DNA of 20,661 nt from Acidithiobacillus ferruginosus (GCF_018854495.1 NZ_JABBDR010000002.1:1-20661); one strand, 5' to 3'. Counted from the stretch's first letter, positions 1 through 8,609 are shown. Numbers and translations are program-made. Notes: generated by a model from the letters alone, not told the origin.

Positions 1-50
1 CATTCCCCCGCCGATTTGGGCTCCCGGGCGGCCGAGGTGCTGGGGCGCTG

Positions 51-51
<1 letters not shown>
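1..51 (+). CDS. 3' end of an upstream gene, possibly succinyl-CoA ligase alpha subunit
   Basis: The first 17 codons of the window are open in frame 1 and end with TGA at 49-51, giving a C-terminus HSPADLGSRAAEVLGR. The stop overlaps the nadE start in a TGATG junction, which supports a real upstream gene in the same operon. The short tail with a (S/P)ADLG element followed by an alanine-rich helix resembles the end of succinyl-CoA ligase alpha subunits (SucD), but sixteen residues are not enough to be sure. The identity is therefore left open; only the presence of a translated 3' end is supported. Confidence 0.5.
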
Positions 52-2038
<1,987 letters not shown>

Positions 2039-2046
2039 CCAGGGCG

Positions 2047-2063
2047 GGGGCGGCAATCGCCCC
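2047..2063. terminator. GC-rich hairpin between convergent glnB and bamD
   Basis: GGGGCG-GCAAT-CGCCCC forms a 6-bp stem with a 5-nt loop in the 32-bp gap between the convergent stops of glnB and bamD. There is no T-run on either side, so it is at best an atypical bidirectional terminator. Its position is the main support. Confidence 0.35.
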
Positions 2064-2070
2064 AACTGGG

Positions 2071-2826
2071 TCACCCGGGCTTTGCGCTGCTGCCGAGATC
2101 GGAAAGATACTTGCTTCCGGGGTAGTTGTAGGCAAGCACCGCGGCGGTGGTCTGCGCCAGTTGCGGCAGGTTCAGGTGCCGGTAGTCCCGTACCAGATAG
2201 TAGAGTGCTTCTTCCCGTGCCGCGCTCAACTGGTAGCGGGTGATCACCGTGTTGCAGCGGTTTGCCGAGGCGACATAGGCGTGACGCACATAGTAGAACT
2301 TGCAGATATCCAGATTGCGCTGACCGAGGATGTTGATGACCTTGGCCATGCGCAGGCGGGCGTCGGCGGCGTAAACACTGTGCGGCCAGCGTTTGGCCAG
2401 GGTGTCGAGGGTGCTGAAGGCCTCCTCGGCGGGTCGGGGATTTTCCTGTGCGCCCTGAATGGCCTGATAATGGGCGATGCCTTTCAGATACCACGCGTAA
2501 TCCACATAGGGATTGGCCGGGTGCAGCTTGATGAAGCGTTCGGCCGCCGCCGCCGCCGCCTCGGAATCTCCGCGCTGGTAATAACTATAGGCCGTATCGA
2601 GTTGCGCCTGTTCGGCGTAGGGACCGTAGGGGTAGCGGGTCTCCAGATCTTCAAAAAGCTTGATGGCGGCGGCGTAGTCGCCGCGATCCATGGCGTGTTT
2701 GGCAGGCTGAAACAGCGCCCGGGCGGATTCGTGGCTGACGGCGGAGCTGTCGGGGTGGTTCGGAGTGCTGGCGCAACCGGCGATCAGGGCGGTACAGCAT
2801 AGGGACATCAGTATGCGTTTGCTCAT
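2071..2826 (-). CDS. bamD: Outer membrane assembly lipoprotein BamD (ComL/YfiO)
   Basis: Essential lipoprotein of the BAM complex that docks on BamA at the inner face of the outer membrane and helps insert beta-barrel proteins. The 251-aa product starts MSKRILM, has a short hydrophobic stretch and a lipobox LIAGC (Cys18), and continues with TPR-type helices (for example ALFQPAKHAMDRGDYAAAIKLFEDLETRYP written in part; YSYYQRGDSEAAAAAAERF). Length is close to E. coli BamD (245 aa). A longer in-frame opening upstream is rejected because it would put the signal peptide internally and overlap rluD. The Shine-Dalgarno is poor. A run of six GCC units (2543-2560) encodes most of a six-alanine stretch. 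Divergent from rluD, as in enterobacteria. Confidence 0.93.
   Translation of the reverse strand: MSKRILMSLCCTALIAGCASTPNHPDSSAVSHESARALFQPAKHAMDRGDYAAAIKLFEDLETRYPYGPYAEQAQLDTAYSYYQRGDSEAAAAAAERFIKLHPANPYVDYAWYLKGIAHYQAIQGAQENPRPAEEAFSTLDTLAKRWPHSVYAADARLRMAKVINILGQRNLDICKFYYVRHAYVASANRCNTVITRYQLSAAREEALYYLVRDYRHLNLPQLAQTTAAVLAYNYPGSKYLSDLGSSAKPG
2543..2560. repeat. Six GCC trinucleotide units inside bamD
   Basis: Six perfect tandem GCC units on the plus strand, read as alanine codons (GGC complement) within the AAAAAA stretch of a BamD TPR helix. Copy-number change would be in frame, so it would alter length, not reading frame. Confidence 0.8.
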
Positions 2827-2846
2827 GAAGGACAATAGTCTATAGT
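2819..2846 (+). promoter_or_regulatory. Candidate sigma-70 promoter for the rluD operon
   Basis: TTGCTC (2819-2824), 16-nt spacer, TATAGT (2841-2846). The -35 lies inside the start of divergent bamD. The start point would fall around 2852, giving an almost leaderless message for the ATG at 2855 or a leader of about 28 nt for the ATG at 2882. On the opposite strand TATAGA (2839-2844) overlaps the same box and could serve bamD, but its -35 is weak. Confidence 0.35.
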
Positions 2847-2854
2847 GGCGAGCC

Positions 2855-3814
2855 ATGAGCGACGATAGTACGGGACTTCCCATGATTTTGCCAGAGGAGC
2901 AGGCCGGCGAGCGCCTCGACACGGTGTTGAGCCAGTTGCTGCCGGAAACCAGCCGCAGTCGTATCCAGGCGCTGCTGCGCGATGGCCGGATTCTGGTGGA
3001 TGGCGCGCCCGAAAGGCCCAGTGCGCGGGTGCGCGGCGGTGAGCAGGTGATGGTCGACTGGCCGCAGATCGAACCCAGCAACTGGCTGGCCGAGGACCTG
3101 CCCCTGCATATTCTGCATGAAGACGCGGATATTCTTGTCGTGCACAAGCCGGCGGGGCAGCTTACCCACCCCGGCGCCGGTCATGCCGACGGCACGTTGG
3201 TCAACGGCGTGCTGGCCCATGTGCCGGAGAACGCCTATCTGCCCCGCGGCGGTATCGTCCATCGGCTGGACAAGGACACGACCGGTCTGCTGGTGGTGGC
3301 AAAAACGGAAATGGCGCGGCAGTCGCTGATCGATCAGCTCGGTGACCATACCATGCACCGCGAGTATCTCGCGCTGGTGATGGGGGCGATGACGGGAGGT
3401 GGCCGGGTGGACGCGCCCATCGGCCGGCACGCTCAGGATCGTCTGCGGATGACGGTGCGTGACGACGGCCGGCCGGCGCAGACCGACTATCGGCTGGTGG
3501 AGCGCTTCCCCCGTCACAGCTATCTGCGCCTGCGCCTGGCGACGGGCCGTACCCATCAGATTCGTGTGCATATGACGCATATCGGCCACCCGCTGGTGGG
3601 CGACCCGGTCTATGGGGGGCGGATGACGGTGCCGAAAGGACTGGATGAGGCTGCGCTGGCCCGCTGGCGGCAGTTCCGTCGCCAGGCGTTGCATGCCTGC
3701 CGCCTGCGCCTTTACCACCCCGCAAGCGGAGATCTGATGACCTGGGAAAGCCCGCTGCCCGATGACATGACCGAATTGCTGGCGCTGCTGCGCGGTGCGC
3801 GTGATGGTGACTGA
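2855..3814 (+). CDS. rluD: 23S rRNA pseudouridine synthase RluD family
   Basis: RluA-family pseudouridine synthase; RluD modifies U1911/1915/1917 in helix 69 of 23S rRNA. The 319-aa protein has an N-terminal S4 RNA-binding domain (about 15-70, with RSRIQALLRDGRILVDG) and a catalytic domain with the motif HRLDKDTTGLLVVAK, catalytic Asp139. A further RTHQIRVHM motif is also present. The first ATG (2855) is used here; the ATG at 2882 (MILPEEQAGERLD) aligns better with the beginning of known RluD proteins and may be the true start. Neither has a strong Shine-Dalgarno. The order bamD (divergent) - rluD - pgeF matches E. coli, which supports RluD over RluC or RluA. It is the first gene of an eight-gene same-strand run and overlaps pgeF. 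Confidence 0.93.
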   Translation: MSDDSTGLPMILPEEQAGERLDTVLSQLLPETSRSRIQALLRDGRILVDGAPERPSARVRGGEQVMVDWPQIEPSNWLAEDLPLHILHEDADILVVHKPAGQLTHPGAGHADGTLVNGVLAHVPENAYLPRGGIVHRLDKDTTGLLVVAKTEMARQSLIDQLGDHTMHREYLALVMGAMTGGGRVDAPIGRHAQDRLRMTVRDDGRPAQTDYRLVERFPRHSYLRLRLATGRTHQIRVHMTHIGHPLVGDPVYGGRMTVPKGLDEAALARWRQFRRQALHACRLRLYHPASGDLMTWESPLPDDMTELLALLRGARDGD

Positions 3815-4556
3815 AGAGGCCGGTTATTGGGTGCCGGACTGGCCCGCGCCCCCGGGGGTGCGGGGCGCCGTCACCCTGCGCGGTGGCGGAGTCAGCCGGG
3901 GGGTCTACGCCTCCTTCAATCTTGGTGATCATGTGGGCGATGCGCGGGAGGCGGTGGCAGGGAATCGGGAACGGCTGCGGGCCGTGCTGAAATTGCCCGG
4001 AGAGCCCTGCTGGCTGCGGCAGGTGCATGGCACGGAGGTCGCCACCCTGGCAGCGGCGCCAGCCCGTATCCCAGAGGCGGATGGCGCGGTCACCGGCACA
4101 CCGGGTGTGGTGCTGGCGGTGCTCACGGCCGATTGCCTGCCGGTCCTGGCCTGCAGCCGGGATGGCCGACAGGTCGGCGTTTTTCACGCCGGCTGGCGAG
4201 GGCTGCTGGCGGGTATCCTGGAACGCGGCGTGGCTGCGATGCGGGTGGCACCGGAGGAGATTCTGATATACTTGGGACCGGCCATCGGGCCCGAGCATTT
4301 CGAGGTCGGTCCGGAAGTCCGGGCGGCTTTTCTGGCGGCGGACGCCGGAGCGGCGGAGGCCTTTCGCCACGGGTCCGGCGATCGCTGGCTGGCAAATATT
4401 TATGAGCTGGCGCGGCGGCGTTTACGGGGGGCCGGTGTGCGGGCCATTTTTGGCGGTGATCTGTGTACGGTGGCGGACCCCGCGCGTTATTTTTCTTATC
4501 GGCGCGACGGCGTTACCGGGCGTATGGCTTCTCTGATCTGGAAGGAGGGCGGTTAG
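3804..4556 (+). CDS. pgeF: PgeF/YfiH family multicopper-polyphenol-oxidase-like protein (peptidoglycan editing; possible purine nucleoside/MTA phosphorylase)
   Basis: 250-aa member of the YfiH/LACC1 'laccase-domain' family. The family's metal/active-site residues are all present: H75 (RQVHG), C111 (TADCLPV) and H128 (FHAGWRG). In E. coli the neighbour of rluD (yfiH, now pgeF) removes L-Ser wrongly built into peptidoglycan precursors; members of the same fold, including human LACC1 and bacterial homologues, have been reported to phosphorolyse purine nucleosides including methylthioadenosine. The family has also been called polyphenol oxidase. Start codons GTG 3795, GTG 3801 and ATG 3804 are all possible; ATG 3804 is chosen as the first ATG. 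The start overlaps rluD by 11 nt and the stop is 1 nt from mtnD, which ties it to the methionine-salvage genes. Which activity applies cannot be read from sequence. Confidence 0.9.
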   Translation: MVTEEAGYWVPDWPAPPGVRGAVTLRGGGVSRGVYASFNLGDHVGDAREAVAGNRERLRAVLKLPGEPCWLRQVHGTEVATLAAAPARIPEADGAVTGTPGVVLAVLTADCLPVLACSRDGRQVGVFHAGWRGLLAGILERGVAAMRVAPEEILIYLGPAIGPEHFEVGPEVRAAFLAADAGAAEAFRHGSGDRWLANIYELARRRLRGAGVRAIFGGDLCTVADPARYFSYRRDGVTGRMASLIWKEGG

Positions 4557-4557
4557 C

Positions 4558-5106
4558 ATGGCGGCTTTGCAATATGCGGAAACGGTGCAGCGGATCACGG
4601 ATACGGCGCGGATCGCCGCCACGCTGGCGCCCCTGGGCGTCACCTTGCAGACGATTCCGGTGACCGGGGCGGGGGTCGCGGCGCTGCTGACCGAGCTGCA
4701 ACCCGATCCGGAGGCACAGGCGGCGTTGCTGGCCGCCCTGGATGACGTCTTCCGGCGTTTGCAGCGGGAGAGGGGCTATCAGGAGCGGGATCTGGTGGTG
4801 TTGTATCCCGGGCATCCGCAGTTGGCGGAGCTCACCGCCCGTTTTCATCGCGCGCATACCCATGACGATGAGGAGGTGCGCTATATCGTGGACGGGGAAG
4901 GCGTTTTTGGCTTCGTTCTGGAAGACGGCGCGCAAGTCGAGCTGACCGTGCATGCCGGGGATTATGTCCATATCCCGGCGGAGGTGGAGCACTGGTTTCG
5001 TCTCACGGATGCGCAACGGATCAAGGCGGTGCGTTACTTCAGCGCGCGCGGCGGCTGGACACCGCATTATACCGATCGCGCCCTGCGGTCTTTTCCCAAC
5101 CCATGA
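4558..5106 (+). CDS. mtnD: Acireductone dioxygenase
   Basis: Cupin-fold acireductone dioxygenase (182 aa, family length about 180). It splits 1,2-dihydroxy-3-keto-5-methylthiopentene with O2 to formate and 2-keto-4-methylthiobutyrate when it holds Fe(II); the Ni form gives an off-pathway product with CO. The diagnostic metal motif is intact: H100 and H102 in RAHTHDDEEVRYIVDG, E106, and H145 in AEVEHWFRL. The ATG at 4558 has a near-perfect AAGGAGG (4542-4548) 9 nt upstream inside the end of pgeF, the strongest ribosome-binding site in this gene run, suggesting high independent initiation of the salvage genes. It is separated from pgeF by 1 nt and overlaps mtnW by 4 nt (ATGA). Fe versus Ni cannot be decided from sequence. 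Confidence 0.94.
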   Translation: MAALQYAETVQRITDTARIAATLAPLGVTLQTIPVTGAGVAALLTELQPDPEAQAALLAALDDVFRRLQRERGYQERDLVVLYPGHPQLAELTARFHRAHTHDDEEVRYIVDGEGVFGFVLEDGAQVELTVHAGDYVHIPAEVEHWFRLTDAQRIKAVRYFSARGGWTPHYTDRALRSFPNP

Positions 5107-6275
5107 CGGCGTTCATTGAGGTCGATTACCGGTTTCCCGCCGGGGTAGACGCCCGCTCACAGGCGCGGGCCATCGCCATCGGCCAGACGGCCGGAAGCTG
5201 GGATGCGCACTTTCAGCACCGGGAGGCGCAGTTGCGCGGCCATCTGGGGAAGGTGACCGCCGTTACCGAACTGGCGGACGGATGTCATCAGGCCACGGTG
5301 CGCTTTCCCGCCGCCAATGTGGATGGTCGCCTCGGCAGCCTGCTCACTATGATTTTCGGCAAATATTCCCTGGCGGGTCCTGCCAAGGTGACGGCAATCC
5401 GTTTGCCGGAGCACTTCGGACGCTTGCCGCGCTTCGGGCTGGAGGGCATCCGCGCACGGTTGGGGGTGCAGGAACGGCCCTTGGTCATGGCCATTTTCAA
5501 GCCGGCGCTGGGGCTGACGGCTGGGGACCACGCCGAAATCCTGGCAAAGGTGGCCGTTGCCGGGCTGGATATCATCAAGGATGACGAAATCCTCCCGGAC
5601 CTGCCGATGGCGGCGACCCTGGCGCGCTGGGAGGCTTGTGCGCCGGTGATCGAGGCGCGGCGGGATCAGACGGGTCGTGATCTGCTCTACGCGATGAATC
5701 TCTCGGGGGATGCACGCCAGGTGCAAACGCTCGCGCTGCAACTGGTGGCCGCCGGTGCCAATGCGCTGCTCCTGAATGTGCTGGCATATGGCTTCCCGGT
5801 ACTGGAGGCGCTGGTCGCCGATCCCGACATCGACGTGCCGATCTTCGCCCATCCGTCTCTGGCGGGTGCCTGGTGTGGCGCGCCGGATTACGGGTTTTCC
5901 TACGGGGCTCTGCTCGGTACGTTGATGGCCTATGGGGGGGCCGATGCGGTGCTCTATCCGACGCAGTACGGCAGCCTGCCCTTCGCCGCGGCGGACGAAT
6001 GGGCCGTCGTCGAAGCGCTGCGGGCGCGGGGCGTGGCACCGGTACCTTCGTCGGGCGTGCATCCCGGCATGGTTGGGCGCATCCTCGATGACTATGGCGC
6101 GGAGGTCATTCTCAATGCGGGGACGGGGATCATGGACCATCCCCAGGGCCCCGCCAGCGGCGTGCTGGCCTTTCGCGAAGCCATCGAGCGCTGGCAGAGC
6201 GCAGCACCACGCGCGCTGGAAGATCTGCCCGCCGGGCCCTTGCGGGCAGCGGTGGAAAAATGGGGGCAGGGTTGA
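5103..6275 (+). CDS. mtnW: RuBisCO-like protein, probable 2,3-diketo-5-methylthiopentyl-1-phosphate enolase
   Basis: 390-aa form IV RuBisCO large-subunit homologue. The Mg-binding carbamate motif is kept (K159, D161, E162 in GLDIIKDDE, matching K201/D203/E204 of true RuBisCO), as is the first catalytic lysine K133 (FKPALGL). Residues needed for CO2 fixation are changed: the second lysine of KPK is Ala135, the HR pair is H250-P251 (AHPSLAGA), and the loop-6 region (GVHPGMVG) has no clear lysine equivalent. In Bacillus, such proteins enolise DK-MTP-1-P in methionine salvage. Its position between mtnD and the phosphatase mtnX, which together replace the fused enolase-phosphatase MtnC, strongly supports the same role. 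There is no Shine-Dalgarno, so translation is probably coupled to mtnD. An isomerase role as in Rhodospirillum is less likely because mtnX and mtnB are present. Confidence 0.88.
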   Translation: MTAFIEVDYRFPAGVDARSQARAIAIGQTAGSWDAHFQHREAQLRGHLGKVTAVTELADGCHQATVRFPAANVDGRLGSLLTMIFGKYSLAGPAKVTAIRLPEHFGRLPRFGLEGIRARLGVQERPLVMAIFKPALGLTAGDHAEILAKVAVAGLDIIKDDEILPDLPMAATLARWEACAPVIEARRDQTGRDLLYAMNLSGDARQVQTLALQLVAAGANALLLNVLAYGFPVLEALVADPDIDVPIFAHPSLAGAWCGAPDYGFSYGALLGTLMAYGGADAVLYPTQYGSLPFAAADEWAVVEALRARGVAPVPSSGVHPGMVGRILDDYGAEVILNAGTGIMDHPQGPASGVLAFREAIERWQSAAPRALEDLPAGPLRAAVEKWGQG

Positions 6276-6928
6276 TGCAACGAGCCATTTTTTGTGACTT
6301 TGACGGCACCATCGCCCGGAGCGAGGTTTTCGTGGCCCTCATGCGTCATTTTGCGCCGCAGGCCGCTGCCCGGATACTGCCGGAAATCTACACGCAGCGT
6401 CTGACCCTGCGTGACGGTTTGCCGCAGGTGCTGGGCACCATCCCTTCGTGGCGCTGGCCGGAACTGGAGGATTTCGTGCGGGATACGGAGATCCGTCCGG
6501 GACTCGACGGGCTGCTGGCTCATGCCAACAAGGCCGGCATTCCTTTTATCGTCGTCACCGGCGGCTTCACGCGCATGGCCGAGATCGTCCTCGCCCCTTA
6601 CCGCCAGGAAATTTACGCCATCCATGGCCTCGAGGTGGATACCACGGGCGAATGGCTGCGGGTGTCCTCCCCCTGGCAGGATGATCACGAACTGGTGGCC
6701 AAGGCCGCCGTGGTCGCACACTACCATCCCCGGGATGCCGTCTGTATCGGGGATTCCATCACCGATCTGCGGGTCGCCCGGCAGTGTCCTCTGGTCTGTG
6801 CGCGGGACCGTCTCGCGGAATATCTGCGCGCCGAGGGGAGAGATTTCCTGCCCTTCGATGATTTCGGGGACGTGAGCGCCGCCCTCGAGCAACGCGGCTG
6901 GTGGCGGGAGCCTGCCCATGCAGGATGA
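6275..6928 (+). CDS. mtnX: HAD phosphatase, 2-hydroxy-3-keto-5-methylthiopentenyl-1-phosphate phosphatase
   Basis: HAD-superfamily phosphatase of 217 aa. It follows the RuBisCO-like enolase in methionine salvage, removing the 1-phosphate to give the acireductone that mtnD oxidises. HAD motifs are in order: motif I DFDGT (D8, D10), motif II VVTGG (T95), motif III lysine (about K143), and motif IV GDSITD (159-164). The cap is short, as in MtnX/SerB-like enzymes. The ATG at 6275 overlaps the mtnW stop (TGATG) and has a purine-rich GGGGGCAGGG before it; an in-frame ATG at 6260 would extend the protein by five residues inside mtnW and is less likely. It overlaps mtnB by 11 nt. The substrate is assigned mainly by context. 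Confidence 0.88.
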   Translation: MQRAIFCDFDGTIARSEVFVALMRHFAPQAAARILPEIYTQRLTLRDGLPQVLGTIPSWRWPELEDFVRDTEIRPGLDGLLAHANKAGIPFIVVTGGFTRMAEIVLAPYRQEIYAIHGLEVDTTGEWLRVSSPWQDDHELVAKAAVVAHYHPRDAVCIGDSITDLRVARQCPLVCARDRLAEYLRAEGRDFLPFDDFGDVSAALEQRGWWREPAHAG

Positions 6929-7538
6929 TCCACGCACCCATCTCGCTGCGGCGGCCCGCGATTTTTATGCGCGGGGCTGGATGCTGGGCACCGCTGGCAA
7001 CCTGTCGGCACGCAGCGATACCGATACCTTCTGGATCACCGCCAGTGGCCGCCCCAAGGATCGGTTGGACGCCGGGGATTTCGTTCTGGTGGATCTGCGG
7101 GGTCAGGTGGTGCAGGCCCCACCGGGACGCCAGCCTTCGGCCGAGGCCGCCATCCATGAGACGATCTACCGGCATGTGCCCGACGCCCGGGTCATATTTC
7201 ACGTCCACTCCATCGAGGCCAATCTCTGCGGACATTTCGCGCGGCAGGGCCGGTTGCGTCTGCCGCCGCTGGAAATGCTCAAAGGTCTGGGCGTGCCCGA
7301 TGCCGAGCCGCAGGTGGACCTGCCGGTCTTCGCCAATCATCTGAACGTCGCGCGGATTGCCGAAGATATGGACAGGGAGTTTACCGGGGCACTGCCCCGT
7401 GTCCCCGGCGCGCTGATTCACCTCCATGGAGTGACGGCCTGGGGCCCGGACTTTCTGGCGGCCAGACACCATCTTGAATTGCTGGAATACTGTTTTCGTT
7501 ATCTCGTGCAGGCGAAAATCCTCGCCATAGGAGTCTAG
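6918..7538 (+). CDS. mtnB: Methylthioribulose-1-phosphate dehydratase
   Basis: Class II aldolase/adducin-fold dehydratase, 206 aa. It removes water from 5-methylthioribulose-1-phosphate to give 2,3-diketo-5-methylthiopentyl-1-phosphate, the substrate of mtnW. The MtnB-specific N-terminus GTAGNLSAR and TASGRPKDRLD is present, followed by PSAEAAIH (catalytic Glu76), zinc ligands H95 and H97 (IFHVHSIEANL), the MLKGLG segment and the third zinc His in LIHLHGVTAWG (168-170). These fit MtnB rather than fuculose- or ribulose-phosphate aldolase/epimerase members of the fold. It overlaps mtnX by 11 nt and is followed 1 nt later by the ACT-domain gene. The enzyme acts before mtnW in the pathway although it is encoded last of the four. 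Confidence 0.92.
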   Translation: MQDDPRTHLAAAARDFYARGWMLGTAGNLSARSDTDTFWITASGRPKDRLDAGDFVLVDLRGQVVQAPPGRQPSAEAAIHETIYRHVPDARVIFHVHSIEANLCGHFARQGRLRLPPLEMLKGLGVPDAEPQVDLPVFANHLNVARIAEDMDREFTGALPRVPGALIHLHGVTAWGPDFLAARHHLELLEYCFRYLVQAKILAIGV

Positions 7539-7539
7539 G

Positions 7540-8061
7540 ATGAGTCAAGCCCTTCTTACGGTCATCGGCGAAGATCGCCCCGGTATCGTCGCCGCGGTCA
7601 CCCAGGCCCTGTTCACCGCGGACTGCTCCATCGGGGACGCCTCGATGATGCGTCTCGGCGGTTACTTCACCATCATGCAGATCATCGAGTACCCGCGTGA
7701 TCTGGGCTCCGTGGAAATGGCGCTGGACCCGGCCATCAAACGCCTCAATCTGCGCGTACATCTGGACCCCGTCTCCAGTGTCGCGCCGACTGCGGATATG
7801 CCGAATACCCGGGTCACGGTCTACGGGGCCGATCATCCGGGCATCGTCGCGGGTGTCACCGGAGCGCTGGCGGCCATCGGGTTCAATGTGATCGACCTGG
7901 AAAGCGAGAGCACCGGTAGCCCCGAGCGGCCTCTCTACGTGATGGTCATTCAGGGCTATGCCCCGGAGGGTACGGAGAGCGTCCGCAAGGTCGTGGCGCC
8001 GTTGCGCGAGAAGGAAGGGGTGGAAATCGGTGTGCATCCCATCGAGTCGGCGGTGTTTTGA
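7540..8061 (+). CDS. Double ACT-domain regulatory protein, GcvR-like
   Basis: 173-aa protein made of two ACT domains: about 3-75 (LLTVIGEDRPGIVAAVTQAL) and about 88-165 (RVTVYGADHPGIVAGVTGAL). Each has the DxPGIV turn typical of amino-acid-binding ACT folds. The layout matches GcvR, the E. coli protein that restrains GcvA control of glycine cleavage, and related stand-alone ACT proteins of unknown ligand. No DNA-binding domain is present, so it must act through a partner or as a ligand sensor. A clear AGGAG precedes the ATG, it begins 1 nt after mtnB, and its stop overlaps def (TGATG). Being locked between methionine-salvage genes and def, it could sense methionine or a related amino acid; this is inference. 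No gcvA or gcv gene is in the window. Confidence 0.82.
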   Translation: MSQALLTVIGEDRPGIVAAVTQALFTADCSIGDASMMRLGGYFTIMQIIEYPRDLGSVEMALDPAIKRLNLRVHLDPVSSVAPTADMPNTRVTVYGADHPGIVAGVTGALAAIGFNVIDLESESTGSPERPLYVMVIQGYAPEGTESVRKVVAPLREKEGVEIGVHPIESAVF

Positions 8062-8564
8062 TGGCCGTACTCCCGATTCTGACTTACCCGAACGCCCGTC
8101 TGCAGCGCAAGGCCGATCCGGTCAGCGTATTCGACGACGAGCTGCATCACTTTATCGATGATCTGACGGAGACCATGTATGCCGGCCCAGGGGGGGTGGG
8201 TATTGCGGCGCCGCAAGTGGACCGCGCGCAACGTATCGTGGTCGTCGATGTGCGCCCTAAACTGGGAGACGACTGCCATGGGCTCATGGTGCTGATCAAT
8301 CCCGAACTGGCGGCGTGGGAGGGCATGGCGGTGGGCCGGGAAGGCTGCATGTCGGTGCCGGATTTCACGGGCAATGTCATTCGCGCGGAACGCATACGGG
8401 TGCAGGCCCAGGATGTCCTGGGACGGGAGCGGAGTTACGAGTGCGAAGGCTTCGAGGCCAGGGCGGTCCAACATGAAATGGACCATCTCGACGGCCTTCT
8501 GTTTCTCGACCGGCTGGTCTCACGAAAGGTCGATCTGTTCCGGCGCAAAAATTACAGGAAATAG
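8061..8564 (+). CDS. def: Peptide deformylase
   Basis: Metal-dependent deformylase of 167 aa (E. coli 169) that removes the formyl group from the initiator methionine of new proteins. The three family motifs are present: GVGIAAPQV (46-54, usual form GxGLAAxQ with Leu replaced by Ile), EGCMSVP with metal ligand Cys96 (usual EGCLS, Leu replaced by Met), and QHEMDHLDG with ligands H138 and H142 and catalytic E139. The ATG at 8061 overlaps the stop of the ACT gene; a TTG at 8058 would add only one residue. In many bacteria def is next to fmt; here it closes an operon of methionine salvage genes and no fmt is visible, so it may be a second copy or a relocated sole copy. Confidence 0.96.
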   Translation: MAVLPILTYPNARLQRKADPVSVFDDELHHFIDDLTETMYAGPGGVGIAAPQVDRAQRIVVVDVRPKLGDDCHGLMVLINPELAAWEGMAVGREGCMSVPDFTGNVIRAERIRVQAQDVLGRERSYECEGFEARAVQHEMDHLDGLLFLDRLVSRKVDLFRRKNYRK

Positions 8565-8586
8565 ACGGGCAGCTACGCTACCGCTT

Positions 8587-8598
8587 TGCGGCGCCGCA
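8587..8598. repeat. Perfect 12-bp palindrome TGCGGCGCCGCA
   Basis: Perfectly self-complementary 12-mer 23 nt after the def stop, in the 108-bp gap between the convergent def and permease genes. It is the first of three dyads in this gap. Role unknown; a short stem-loop or a protein site are both possible. Confidence 0.5.
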
Positions 8599-8609
8599 CA
8601 TCCGCCTGT

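Noticed and set aside
2827..3147. N-terminal extension of BamD reading frame
   Set aside because: It is antisense to rluD and would bury the lipoprotein signal; the lipobox fixes the start at 2826.
4400..4560. SAM or methionine riboswitch before the salvage genes
   Set aside because: mtnD begins 1 nt after pgeF, so there is no untranslated leader to hold an aptamer.
5103..6275. Genuine RuBisCO for CO2 fixation
   Set aside because: The second KPK lysine, the HR arginine and the loop-6 lysine are missing and no small subunit or cbb gene is nearby; context is methionine salvage.
4558..6275. RLP plus cupin as the Rhodospirillum-type MTA-isoprenoid shunt
   Set aside because: The cupin has the full acireductone dioxygenase motif, and mtnX and mtnB flank the pair, fitting ordinary salvage better.
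6918..7538. Sugar-phosphate aldolase instead of dehydratase
   Set aside because: The TASGRPKDRLD and MLKGLG segments and the neighbours fit MtnB, not fuculose/rhamnulose-phosphate aldolases.
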